Positions 9,242-20,691 of a DNA stretch of 64,000 nucleotides are shown piece after piece. The DNA is taken from positions 1,054,001 through 1,118,000 of the forward strand of contig JALJCQ010000026.1 in the NCBI GenBank assembly GCA_023091665.1. The letters run 5' to 3'. Source of the DNA: Pythium myriotylum (taxonomy: Eukaryota; Oomycota; Peronosporomycetes; Pythiales; Pythiaceae). The notes under the pieces are model-generated. The model searched no databases and was not told the origin of the DNA. It saw only the letters and a list, made by a program, of their open reading frames with translations. Position 1 is the first letter of the stretch. Every line of letters starts with the position of its first letter. Position numbers and translations under genes: made by a program.

Positions 9242-12200
9242 ATGGCCACGCCGCGCCTCTCGCTCAACGTCGTCGGCGCGCGCAACGTCGGCGTGCGGCG
9301 CGCCAGCGAGGCGCCCCTCGAGCCCGTGAACCTCGGTGCGTTCTCTCTTGAGCGGCGTCTTGTCTCCGCCGTCGGTCCTTTCTAATCGAGCGACCTGTCT
9401 CTAGTGTGCGAGGTGCAGTGCGGCGAGACGCAGCTCAAGACCAACGTCTGCAATCGCACGACCACGCCCGAATGGAACCTCCAGGCGGCCTTCGGCGGCC
9501 GCGACGGCCCGGCGCTCGCGGAAAAAGTTGCGTTCAAGGTCTTCGAGGTCGTGGCCGGCGACCGCCAGGTGCTGCTGGGCGAAGCGGCCATCCACATCTC
9601 GGCGCTCGAGCCCAACGTCGAGAAGCAGCTCGTGCTCGTCGTGCGCTCGCCCGAGGACGCCGCCGGCTGGACGTCGTCGGCGCTCGACACCAATGAGGAT
9701 GAGGTGGGTAGTTTGTAATGCAGAGAGAGAGAGAGAGAGAAAAGATGCCCCGGCTCACGGTCATTGATGGATGCTACTGCGTAGACGCCCGAGATCGTCG
9801 TGGACGTGCTCTACGAGCCCGACTTCGGCGCTGAGCAGCAGCGCGACAGCGGCTCAGGCACGCTGCCGACGCTCAAGCCCATCGAGCCGCCGCTCGGCGG
9901 CGTGGCGCTGCCGCGCACGCTCTCCACGGGCGGCGACGAGCCCCCGGAGCTCCCACCGCCGCTCCACACGTCGATATCATCAAAGAGCGCCACTGGGTCG
10001 CCGGCGCCTGGCTCAGCCAAGGCCCCCGAGGGCGCGGCGGCGCCCGCGTCGCTCGAGCTTGCCAGCGGTGAGGCCAAGCCTGCGGATCCTTCCAAGCCGC
10101 CAAACTATCTGGTGGTGACCGTTCTGGAAGGCAAAGAACTGTTGGCGTGCGATGGCAAAGGCCCCGACGCGCTGAGCGACCCGCTCGTCAAGCTCTCAGT
10201 GACCAAGAACTCGTCGCAGAAGACCAAGATCGTGGACAAGTCGCTCCACCCCAAGTGGCGCCAGCGGTTCTACTTCGCGCTCACACCCGCGCGCCAAGTG
10301 CTCAACCTGTTGGTGGAAGATAACGACATGTTCTCGAACGACTTCATGGGCCAGTGCTCGATCGACCTCGAGCAGTGGCGCGCGCACTTCAAGAACGAGA
10401 AGGCCGTGATCTGGCTCGCGCTCGAGCCCAAGAAGGCGCCCGGCGACGTCTCCGTGAGCGACATCAGCCCCGAGCGCAACATGAACTTCGGGCTCGGCCG
10501 CATCTGCGTCGCGCTCGAGTTCAAGCACATTGAGCGCGCGCTCGACAGCCTGGAGCAGGGCGAGGAAGACCACGTGACGGTCGTGCCGTCGTCGCGCAAC
10601 ACGCGCGTGGCTTCGGGCAAGACGCTCAACCCGCAAATGAGTGGCGACAGTGTGGGTGGGGAACCCACCGAGGACCTCGAGGTGCCCGACGAGGACGAGG
10701 ACAACGAGTCTGTGCAGCGTGAGACCGCAGAAGAGATCAAGAAGCGCCAGGAAGAGCGCCAGAAGATGTTCGCCGAACTCTCGAATGTGCAGTTCCTTTC
10801 GGGCGACTACCAGATCCTTGTGCGTATCATCGAGGTGCGCGACCTCAAGCCAAAGGACCTCAACGGCCTGTGCGACCCCGTGGTCTCAGTGGAATGTCTT
10901 GGCCAGCGACAACACACCATGGTCAAGGAGAAGCAGCTCTCGTGCGTCTTCGACGAGTACCTCTCGTTCAACTTCCGCAACATGGACAAGGATACGGTCC
11001 AACAAGGTAGCATTAAGATCACGGTCATGGATGCCGATGGCCCCAAGGCCGTCTCGCGGCTCTTTAGTGATACGATCGGCTTCTTCGTCGTCGACATCCC
11101 CTATGTCTACTTCCAGAAAGATCACGAGGTGCACCGCAAGTGGGTTGCGCTCGTTGGTAGCGGTCTTGAAGACTCGGACAGCATTCAGGGCTACCTGCTG
11201 CTCTCGATCGTCGTGCTCGGGCCGGGCGACAAGCTGCGCATCCACCCGCCGCACGAGGACACGCCACAAGAAGATGCGCTCGCCTCATCCACCGCCTCAC
11301 CACAGAGCGATATCAACTCACTCGTGCTCATTCCGCCTCGTGTGCGTCAGTCGCTGAGCTACCTCGTCGTGACAATCTACCAGGCGCAGGATCTGCCAGA
11401 CATGGACCAAGGTATTATGCGCCAGGGCGGTATCGACGGCTACGTGCGCGTCTACTTCGCTGGCCAGCACACGGTCGAAACCAAGCGTGTGACCGTCAAA
11501 GGCTCGGGCAATCTCACCGTCGAGTTTAACCAGGAGCTCTGGTTCCCCGTGTTGCTGCCCACCATGAGCAACAACATCTTCATCTCGATGTGGGATTGGG
11601 ACCTCACGGCCGACGAACTCGTGGGTAACACGGCCCCATACCTCTTCAACATGCTGCAAAAGTACCCCGACCAGTTCACGCAGCACTGGGCCAACCTCTA
11701 CGGCCCACCGACGGGCTACAGCAGCGAGCCGGCCGCACGCAAGTTCATGTTCGAAAACCCGAAGTACGCGAGCACGTACCGTGGCCGCATCCAGCTCGGG
11801 ATGCGAATCGAGGATGGGTCTAAGTCTGTCAACGACCGCCCCCACACGCGTAACCTCACAGCTGCGCTGCCCTCCGTGACCACGCGCACGTACACGCTCC
11901 GTGCAGCGATCTTCTTCGGCACGGAGATCCCGCGGTTCGTTAGCAAGACGAGCTGGAACCGCAACTCGAAGATGTCGCTCAAGGTCTCGATTGGACGTCA
12001 TGAGATCAAGAGCACGCGCGTGGACAACCGCAACGGGCTCTGTAACTGGAACGAGTACCTCGATCTCTCGGACCTGCCGCTGCCGGCGGACATTGACCAC
12101 GTGCCGGATGTCTTTGTGCACCTTGTGCGTCAGCAGCTCAAGGAGACGCGATACATTTGCTACGCGCGCTTCAAGGCCAAGGACCTGTTCCGCTCTGGCG

Positions 12201-15200
12201 AGGAATACCCAGAAGAGCTCAAGACCATCCCGAGCCCTCAGTGGGTGAGCCTCATCGAGGACCATGCCATGAATGACCTCAAGGACCACGAATTCACGGG
12301 CAACGTGCTCATGAACTTGCGTCTCGAGCCGGCGGCTACTAACGACGCCATCAAGGAGCGCGCGCAGCTTTGGCGTGAGCACTCGGCCAAGAACCTCGCG
12401 TTCACCAAGTACACGGTCTTCATCCACGTCTTCCAGGCCCGTGCGCTCCCAGCAGCCGACACGAACGGCCTGATTGACCCGTACGTCAAGGCCACGTGCG
12501 GCGGTGCTGAGGGCAAGGTTAACATGCGCCTGGCGACGCGCGACCCATGCTTCTACGAGACGATCGCGTTGGACGTGGACCTGCCGCAGGACCCAGTCTT
12601 CCTGCCCAAGGTCTCGGTTCAGGTCTTTGACTGGGACCAGTGGGACGCAGACGACTACGTTGGCTCGGCCAAGTTCGCGCTCACAGACTTCCGCCTGCTC
12701 AACTCGTCTACGTACAACAAGCAGCGCGCCAGTAACGAGTACACGCCGCCGCGCCCACGCTGGTACCCGATCGCGCACACGGTCGAGGGTGACACGGAAG
12801 GCGAGCTGCTGCTCTCGTTTGAGCTCATCCGGAAGGAGACGCCCGGCATCATCATCGACCCGCCAGAGTCCATCCGCCCGCCAATGGAGGACCGCTACTT
12901 GGAGATCACGAGCCTGGGTTGCCGTGGGCTCCAGCCCGTGGGCTTCATGCCTGTCAACACGCCTTACATGCGCTTCGAGGTTGGCGAGGTCACGCGTAAC
13001 AACGGCGTGCGCTTCACGAACCCGTCGTCCAAGCCGAGCGGCCGGAACCCCAACTACCTCGAGCGCGTGGTTATGCCCATTAAGATGCCCCTTGACGCTC
13101 TCTACGCTCCACGACTCAACATTGCCGTCTTCGACCAACTGCTCGGTGGTTTCTACAAGCCTCTGCTCGGCTCGTGCTCGGTTGATCTCAGCTCAAAGAT
13201 GGAGCTCTCCAACGGCGAGCCCAACCCACTGTACGTCGAAAGCATCGGCGACGGCTTCCTTGGCGACAACCCGTACATCGAGCGCCCAGCCGATATCCGC
13301 ACGTATCCAGGCCGCTTGCCGAAGTCCGTGGTCAACAAGGTGGCTGAGCGTCGCGCGTCACGGGCAGCGTCGTTGGCTGAAGAGAAGAAGCATGAGGAGC
13401 ACGTCGTGGACAAGGGTGCCGGCGTGGCGCCGCTCTCGGGTGCGCTCAGCCTCCATCTCCGCCACACCGATCTGGACGACGACGATGACGTGCCACCGTA
13501 CTTGCGCAACCGTGCGATCCTGGATGGCCCCGTCGAGGACGACCTCGGCAGACCACCGTTCGAGACGTACTCACTCTTCCGTGGTGACATGCTCGTGCGT
13601 CGCAAGTTCTTCGGCGGGCAGACCGAGCCGGACATTCGCCCCGTGGGCAAGTTCAAGGGCATGATCCGACTGCTCAAGCACAAAGATGAGGCGCCGCTTC
13701 TCGATCTCGAGCAGTTCCTGCGCCCGCAGCCGTACCTCGTGCGTGTGTACGTGCTCGATGCGCTCAACATCCAGCCCAAGGACGAAAACAACAAGTCGGA
13801 CCCGTACCTGCGGCTCTCGCTCGGTGATGGGCGCAAGCGCCACCACCTAATTAACGACCGCGACAGCTACCGCAAGGCCACGCTCACACCCAAGTTCCAC
13901 AAGATGTATGAGTTCAAGGCCGAGCTGCCGGGCGCCTCGGAGCTGCGCATCGAGGTGCTTGACTACGACTTCTTCGCACTGCCGAGCATCCCCAACGGCG
14001 TCAGCAACGGCCTCACGTCCGTCGGCTCGACCGTCGGTGGCGACGACTTTATCGGCGCGACGATCATCGACCTTGAGGATCGTTGGTTCAGCCACCGATG
14101 GCAGCAGCTCGGCGCCAATGGCGACGCGTACGAGAAGCGCAAGCCGCTCGAGCTGCGTCCGCTCTTCGCGCCGTCGAGCACGCTCGCACAGGGCAACATC
14201 CGTCTCTGGGTCGACATCCTCACAGAGCCCGAGATGGCACTGGTCAAGCCGCTCGACATCTCTCTGCCGCCGCCGCGCAAGTTCGAGGTGCGCGTGATCA
14301 TCTACAAGGCTCGCAACGTGACACCTGGCGACTTCACTGAGCTCAGCGACCTCTTCGTCAAGGTCTGGCTCCAGAGCCGCGATGACAAGGCGCAGACCAC
14401 GGACACGCACTGGCGCGCGCGCGACGGCAAGGGCTCGTTCAACTGGCGTATGAAGTTCGACATTGAGCTGCCTCTGGACGAAGATAACGAGGCCGACAAG
14501 GGCTACCTGCATTTGCAGCTCTGGGACAAGGACGTGCTCTACGACGACTGCCTCGCCGACAGCGTCGTGGATCTCTCCGTGTTCCTCAAGCAGGCCTACA
14601 AGACCGGCATCCCGGTCGACGTCTTCGCCAAGCGCAAGGAAGTGCGCATTCGCGGCACGAGCTCGGCGCCCGTGTCGGGAGTCTCGTCGCTGCCGCCCAC
14701 GTCGTCCTCGGCGCAGCTTCTGGCGCAGTCCAGTCGCGAAGGTACGGTCCCTGCCAGCTCCTCCTCTGTGGCCATCGACGTGATGAGTGACCTCAAGCAA
14801 CCGCTACTCGCAGGCGCGCCGTCCAGCAGCATCCACGAGCACTCGGCCACGCAGTCGCAGTCGCACAACGGCACGGCACGACCCCGGTCGCCGTCCTACC
14901 AGACGCCCGCGCCGCCGCCGTCGCAACCCAAGCCGTCGTCCAAGAAGCGCAAGGAGAAGGCCGAGTCACTCGTCAAGTCCGTCAAGGAACGCTTCGGCAT
15001 GGGCGACGACCCGGAGAACGCAAGCTGGCTCACGTTCACGTCGCGCGACCCGACCACGGGCGACCGCGTGCGCGCAGGCGAGCTGCTCGTCTCGGTCGAG
15101 ATCCTCCCCGTGGCCGTGGCCAACATGCGCGCGGCCGGACTCGGCCGCAGCGAGCCCAACAACTTCCCGCACCTGCCGGAGCCGGCCGACCGCCTCCACC

Positions 15201-15472
15201 TCTCGGCCATGTGGAACCCGCTTTACGTGCTCGAGGCCTTGATGGGCCCCAAGTACTACCGCGCGTTGACCTCAGGCGTCGCCTGTGCACTGCTCGTCGC
15301 GCTGCTCATCTTCGCCGGCCCGCTCGTCAACGTTTTCGTGACCATGCTCGAGCTCATCCCGGCGCCATGGGGCTTCGTCGTCTTCGGCATCGCTCTCGTG
15401 TTGCTCGTGCTCTCAGTCTTATACTTCTTGTACCGCTGCAGGAGTGCGATCGCCGCCTACAACAAAGAGTGA
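9242..15472 (+). CDS. Ferlin-like multi-C2 membrane protein
   Basis: Three exons (9242-9335, 9405-9703, 9785-15472) give 2,026 residues. C2-like modules begin at about residues 1, 235, 470, 654, 833, 1005, 1166, 1444 and 1628, judged from recurring patterns such as YLVVTVLEG, ILVRIIEVRDL, YTVFIHVFQARAL, YLVRVYVLDALNI and FEVRVIIYKARNV followed by DPYV or DPYLR. The C-terminus is hydrophobic, with two helices (about 1957-1980 and 1988-2012) and a short basic tail. Ferlins are tail-anchored, calcium-dependent proteins of vesicle fusion and membrane repair; the family is assigned from C2 number, spacing, length and C-terminal anchor. Several modules keep Asp residues of calcium loops (GLIDPYVK, NKSDPYLR), others do not. 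A Ser/Pro-rich low-complexity stretch precedes the anchor. Nine modules and two terminal helices exceed the usual five to seven C2 domains and single anchor. Confidence 0.85.
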
Positions 15473-15592
15473 GCGAGCCTCCATCACCTCCCAACCACCC
15501 GTTCGTCGCTGTGTTGCTAGCTTCTTTTTTGTGTATATTTTGGATCAAACACGGGAGAGCTTTGTTATCATTGTGGCGGTGTCTTACAGTCT

Positions 15593-16438
15593 CTAATGAG
15601 GCAACTCGTCCTTCGTCATGGCGTGTGATCTTGAACACCAGAGTCGCATGAGCACGGGCTCAAAAATTGCCATCACCAATAACAGCACAGCGAGCAGCGA
15701 TTCGGCGAAGACCAAAGCCTCGTACGGCATCGTCTCACAGTGACGCGACCAGGCAACGGCGACTGTCTGCACTGAGGGAGACAGCACGAGAGTGTCGCCG
15801 AGAAGCGAGCAGGTCGAGGTCTCCCATTGTCGGAGTGTCAGCGCATCTAGAGCCAGAGAAAATTGTGTTGTGTCTGTGCCTGACGCAAAACGCCACGAGG
15901 TGCAAGACGTACCAGCAAAGAGAATGGCGACAAAGCCGATGGTCGAGACGGGCCACAATAACGAGACGCCGACGCTTGACGATTGAAGACGCAAGGCGGC
16001 AACAGACAGCAGCAAGCACACGGGTGCGAGTACATGCAACACCGAGAGTGGCAGCGGCCAGCCGCCTTGGAACGACACGGTAGTCGTCGCGGGATCACTG
16101 CTTCTCAACTGAAAGTCGGGAGCACTGCGACTGGCGAAACTCGAGTGGGTGAGGGTCGAACATCGAGGCTCACTGTGCACCGAAGGAAACACGCACACAC
16201 GACCCTCGTACAGCTGTCCACACGCCCAGCACGCGAGCACAGCCGAGAGAATAGCGATCACAGCAAGCAGTGCGTCCTCGATGTACGATGCGTCTGCTTA
16301 ATGCTGTTGGCCAGGGAGAAGCAGTCGCGAGGAGCTCGATCGGGAGCTGCTCGCGAGGTCCACGAGGCTCACGTACTCGCTGTCGCTTGAGCGCTCCTCG
16401 CCGCTCACAACCAAAGCAAACAGCGTGGGGCGACGCAT
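15593..16438 (-). CDS. Predicted multi-pass membrane protein of unknown function
   Basis: The main exon (16276-15593) encodes about 227 residues with four hydrophobic segments: DALLAVIAILSAVLACW, LSVLHVLAPVCLLLSVAAL, VSLLWPVSTIGFVAILFAG, and a last one within FAESLLAVLLLVMAIF. The two loops between segments one/two and three/four contain Cys residues that could form extracellular disulfides. A short first exon (16438-16373, starting MRRPTLFALVV) joined by a 96-bp GT-AG intron keeps the frame and gives 249 residues; this junction is tentative. The overall layout (four helices, two cysteine-bearing loops) resembles tetraspan proteins, but I see no family motif. It converges with the ferlin-like gene, ending 120 bases from its stop. 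Confidence 0.45.
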
Positions 16439-16545
16439 CGCAGTCTGCACCCTTTCGATCGGAGACCATCGGAATCTGCGACGTGTGAGAAAAGATACTT
16501 CCTGTGACATGTGAAAACTGTGATTCTCTCTAAATCTGTTCAACT

Positions 16546-18455
16546 TCAGGATTGGAAGAGCTGCGGACACGCGAGCGTGAGCGGAAAGACGACGAGCGTA
16601 CCGGCGAACGCGCCCATTTGGATCGCGAAGCCGCTCCATTGATACGCCGCCTCGGCAAAGACCAGGTCGCGCGTGAAGTCGGCTGTAGAAGCAAGGTCAT
16701 TGTCAGTCAGACGGAGAGTTCGTAGGCGAGCAGAGCGCGAACGCACCTTGCTGTTTGACCGCGAGGATGAGCATCGTCTGTGTGTACGAGTAAACGCCAG
16801 CCGACACGATGTAGAGGACGAGTGCTGGGAAGAAACACAGAGGTCAGCTCGTTCAGACATAGGACGGTGAGAGTTGTGGACTCACGTAACAGGAAACCGA
16901 GTTCGTGATTCGAGCTGCCCGGTGGCCTCGTCAGCAGCGTACACGTGGTGAGGAGCACACCAGCAACGATGAGGAAAAACGTGGAGAGGTAGACTGTGTA
17001 GAGTCGGAAAAAGCTGCGAGGCAAGAGGTGAGTCAACATGAGTGGATCGATTCGGAGAAGCCCACAAGTCACCTCGTGAGGAATCGCGCGGCCGGATCCA
17101 CGAAGAAGACAATCGTGTTGGCCAGCATCTGGTGCTTCGAGGCGCGTGATGGATCATCGGGCTACGTTCCGATTATGAGTTCCAGGACGTGAAAAGCAAG
17201 TGAGACCACCCACCGAATACCGCGCGAAGAGGAAGGACGAGAGTGAAGGAAGTATCCCATAGAAGAGCGCCGCCAGTACCGCCTGACACGCAAGTTCTCG
17301 CGAGAACCACTCAAAGACGCGCTGTCGCAGCGAGCAAGTCGACGGCTGCGCTACATATCGTGAGAATTGTATATGGAGGACCACTTGACACAACGTACCG
17401 CCTGGCGCGCCTGCTCCTCAGAGTCGACCAACGTGGCGTCGTACGAGTGGACTTTGTGGCGATCGCTGCCGCTCACGATGTGCGAGCGCTCGAGAGTCGC
17501 CGACGCGTAGAACTCAAGGAAGGCGAAAGCTGCGATCGACGCTAACACGACCGCGACTGCCAAAAAGAAAAAGATCAGTCTGTGGGGAAGTAGACTTGCG
17601 TAGGATCCACGTTCTCACCGCAGGCGACGTAGAAGGTTGAGACGGAGAAGGCGAGGTCGTCGTCGTACGGCTGTTGCCAGAGGCCGAGCAGCCCCACGAT
17701 CGCGCCGCTGAGTCCCTCGCCTGTCGATAGTGCGCTCGTGTAGATGGACGGGAACGTCGCGACGTAGGGGTAGAAGATGACGGTCGTGACGGCGCTCACG
17801 AGACCGCCGAGGTGCGTGAAAACGAGCATCGCTGACAAGCTGTGAGTGGCGCTAGCTGTGGATATGCAGAGGCGCAGCGAACGCACCGACGCTGTGGTCG
17901 CCTCCAAAGATAAAGGCCGTCCGATCCCATAGCAAGCTCATGCCGACTGCCAGTCAGTGGCCATGCAATCAGTAGGGGGCGATCCGTACACGCGATGGAG
18001 AACGTACCAGCGACACCGAGCGCGACGAAGAGGCATATCCAGACCGCGTGGACGAGCGAGAGCCGCTGGTTCTGTGGGTTGAGCCACATGTAGAGTATCG
18101 GGTAGATGTTGGCCGATTGCAGCGCGAAGATCTGAAGGAGGTGTCCACTCGTTGAGAGCTCTCGGATATCAGAGACCGTGAGCCGGACGCACCGCGTAGG
18201 GAACGATCGCGAGTCGCTCGGGCAGGTGGAGCATGAAGAAGCTCAGCTCCACGTACGTGGCTGTGGTGGGAGCATGAGCAGGCGAGTCCAACGTGACGCA
18301 GCATTTTCTGGCTACTCACTGTTGGTCATGACCCATGAGGCCAGCCCGAAGCAGAGAAAGGCGCCGTAGGTGGCGCGCCGCGGGCCCTGGCGAGCGAGCC
18401 GCCCGCGTGGGTTCTCGTGCTCGGACGACGCCCACGCCGGGCGTGAGCTCTCCAT
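16546..18455 (-). CDS. Riboflavin transporter-like protein (SLC52 family), copy 2
   Basis: Eleven exons give 440 residues: 18455-18320, 18260-18193, 18131-18008, 17946-17887, 17831-17619, 17556-17399, 17345-17214, 17161-17073, 17013-16886, 16824-16747 and 16682-16546. All introns are 52-64 bp GT-AG and the total is a multiple of three. The protein aligns with copy 1 along its length: FGLASWVMTN, the exon IFALQSANIYP, THLGGLVSA, FYPYVATFP, STGEGLSG, and the C-terminal YQWSGFAIQMGAFAGT. Polytopic membrane protein inferred to import riboflavin. Relative to copy 1 it has three additional introns and lacks one. Upstream of the start on the minus strand an AT-rich TAATATATTA element (near 18497-18508) could serve as a TATA-like site; the gap to the next gene is only 108 bp. 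Confidence 0.82.
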
Positions 18456-18563
18456 TGACGACGACGCGAAGGCGATCTTTCTCGACGAGGCGACGATTAA
18501 TATATTACATTTAGCCTTGCGAGAGAAAAGAGAGGAGACAAACTGTATGCGCTTGTGAGGAGT

Positions 18564-20105
18564 CTACTCGTCCGTGCTGCGAGATGTGTTGAGGAGACCG
18601 GAGTCTTCGCCTGGGCTCTTGAGTCCCACGGGAGTGGTTGTGCTGGGCAACGAGCCTTCTTCCAGTGCGATCACGCTCCGCCGCCTCGTGACCGCCTCGG
18701 CAGACACGTCCAACGGCTCATCGTTGTCTTCGGTCTTGGTCTCGGCTTCGGTCGAGTCCTCAGGAGATGAAGATGAAGAGGAGGACCTCGACTTGGCCTT
18801 GGGGGAGTGGTTCGTGGACGAGCTCTCGGTCGTGGCAACGGTCGGCGGTCTCAGCGTGTCGCTTCGGCTCGCGTCGTCGGTGCCCTCGCCGGCCTCGAGG
18901 TCTGGGCAATCGGACGATCGCGCAGTAGAGGCGAGTCCGTCGACGTCGTCGTCGTCGTCATCGTCCTCGTCGTCGATGACAAACTTTGGGATGCGGCCGT
19001 TGGCGACAGCCATGGGGGTCGGACTGTTCTCCGAGTTGGAGCTCGCGATGAGCCCGTCGTCGCCGAAAACCACGAGGCTTTTGCCGCGACGGCGGCCTGT
19101 CGAGTCGGCGCGCTGCAGCATGTAGTCCTGGTAGGACGGCATGAAGTTGTGGTAGGCGTCGGCGAAGATGTCGCCAATACTGAGCACCTCTTTCATGTTT
19201 TTGAGCACTTCCGAGTCCGGGAGGCGGTCGAGGTTCTTCTTGAACTGGCTCGGGTTGAACGCGAGAAAGTGGAGCAGCGCGAACGGCACCATCTCGAGGC
19301 AGAGCACGAAATCCTTCCACGCGAAGCTCTGCTCGTTGGTGATGCCGGGCACAAAGTCGATCATGCTGCTCTGCCAGAACGTGAGGAAGATGACGCTCTT
19401 GACGGCGAAGAACTTGAGCACGGGGTTGAACGTCTTGAGAATGTGCTTGGTCGCAAAGTAAAAGAGCCAGAGCCCGTAGAGCGCGACCGAGTACGAGATG
19501 TTGTAGACGACCGTGAGGATGAGCTGGTAGGCGAGCGTGTTGTACTGTCCGCAGGCGAGCATGACAAGCGAGAGCATCGCGAAGACGGGCTTGATGAAGA
19601 CGAACTGGATGGTCGCGCGCTTGCAGGAGCGCAGGAGGCGTCCGTCGCGGCCGATGGGGTTCATGCAGCGACTGAGCGGCCAGGCGTGCGTGATGTCGGG
19701 CTCGCCCTGCATCTTGAGCACGCAGACCGACTCGCCGCCGGCGAACGAGAGCACGAGCGCGAGGAAGGAGTAGACCACGAAGGCCTCGTAGCAGTCGCGC
19801 AGCGTGTCGAAGTAGAGCGCCTGGTTGACGAACTTGAGCGAGAGGAAGGAGCCGAGCGCGTAGACCGGGACGATGACGAGGATGCGCACGATGTACTTTT
19901 GGAGCTGCGGGCGCGAGTAGTGCTGGAGGTGCTGGTAGATGTTGTAGACGCTGAGCATGGTCGCGAACCAGCAGCAGAGCAGCGCGATGAAGAGCGACAT
20001 GCCGCGGTTCGTCTCGACCCACGCGAGCGGCAGGCCGAGGATCTCGCCGTCGCCCGTGGCGTTGCCCTGGAGCACGCTCGTCTCGTTGATCTTGTACGGC
20101 TCCAT
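18564..20105 (-). CDS. TMEM184 / organic solute transporter alpha-like membrane protein
   Basis: A single exon of 513 residues. The N-terminal 330 residues show about seven hydrophobic helices and the conserved blocks of the Solute_trans_a (DUF300) family: QKYIVRILVIVPVYAL, the CYEAFVVYSFLALVL helix with a following GGE, and KPVFAMLSL. Relatives are TMEM184A-C and Ost-alpha; molecular functions are poorly defined, with roles proposed in vesicle traffic or solute transport. The C-terminal ~190 residues are cytoplasmic-looking and low complexity: a basic RRR patch, a run of Asp residues encoded by GTC repeats on the plus strand (about 18940-18965), and Ser/Thr-rich acidic sequence, possibly phosphorylated. 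The start is the ATG of MEPYKINETSV. It is unspliced, unlike the SLC52 gene downstream. Confidence 0.88.
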   Translation of the reverse strand: MEPYKINETSVLQGNATGDGEILGLPLAWVETNRGMSLFIALLCCWFATMLSVYNIYQHLQHYSRPQLQKYIVRILVIVPVYALGSFLSLKFVNQALYFDTLRDCYEAFVVYSFLALVLSFAGGESVCVLKMQGEPDITHAWPLSRCMNPIGRDGRLLRSCKRATIQFVFIKPVFAMLSLVMLACGQYNTLAYQLILTVVYNISYSVALYGLWLFYFATKHILKTFNPVLKFFAVKSVIFLTFWQSSMIDFVPGITNEQSFAWKDFVLCLEMVPFALLHFLAFNPSQFKKNLDRLPDSEVLKNMKEVLSIGDIFADAYHNFMPSYQDYMLQRADSTGRRRGKSLVVFGDDGLIASSNSENSPTPMAVANGRIPKFVIDDEDDDDDDDVDGLASTARSSDCPDLEAGEGTDDASRSDTLRPPTVATTESSSTNHSPKAKSRSSSSSSSPEDSTEAETKTEDNDEPLDVSAEAVTRRRSVIALEEGSLPSTTTPVGLKSPGEDSGLLNTSRSTDE

Positions 20106-20691
20106 GGTCGCGGCCGTCGGTCGAGACGTCGGTCGGGGCGCCGGGGCGAGCGCGAGGCGGCGGAAGAGGAAGAGCGCGCGAGTGGAGCTGCTCGGCAGAT
20201 GGGAGATGCGAGCTCGGAGGCGTTTATGCGGAGCGACCGCAAAACAATCCGGATCATTTGGAGGGAGGTCTGATTGGTGGAAAAGAGGGAATGGGGAGTT
20301 TGGATTGGCGGAAAAGGCCGCCGCGAGGTTCAGACGAGTCTGGTCCTCGCATTTGGGGCCCCCAACCAGGTGGTCCGGCCAGGTGGGAACCGGATTTAAG
20401 AGGAGACGACGAATTTTGGTCAGTCACCAACACTGCGAAGTGAAGCCATGTGCAGCAGTCTGTCACACGGCTGGTCGTTGCCCAAACCCGTCATGGTCAC
20501 TGTCTTTCTCTCCAGAACAAGGTAAAGTGCGTCACCACCGAGTCCATCCATTGTCTGTTTCATATCCACCGTGTTTTGGCATTCTGCTTCGGTCCACCAC
20601 ACGCGCCGCCTGTTGGACAGCTCTTCCTCGGCGTAATCGCCGAGGCGACGACCAGCATGGAGATCGAGGTCGCCAGCGGCGACACGCCGCC
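20106..20691. other. Intergenic region between the AIF-like and TMEM184-like genes
   Basis: About 590 bases between two minus-strand genes. It should hold the 3' untranslated region of the AIF-like gene and the promoter of the TMEM184-like gene. A minus-strand frame continues from the AIF-like gene in another phase, but its residues look like chance translation. No repeat or RNA gene seen. Confidence 0.4.

Noticed and set aside
9722..9738. GA-dinucleotide run
   Set aside because: Lies inside a short intron of the ferlin-like gene; an ordinary microsatellite of no separate interest.
11318..14800. Long minus-strand frames (606 and 317 codons) opposite the ferlin-like gene
   Set aside because: They mirror the GC-rich third positions of the real plus-strand gene and give low-complexity Arg/Val/Leu translations.
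20420..20691. Possible C-terminal extension or extra exon of the AIF-like gene
   Set aside because: It is in another phase, needs an unsupported splice, and the AIF C-terminal domain is already complete at the TGA at 20692.
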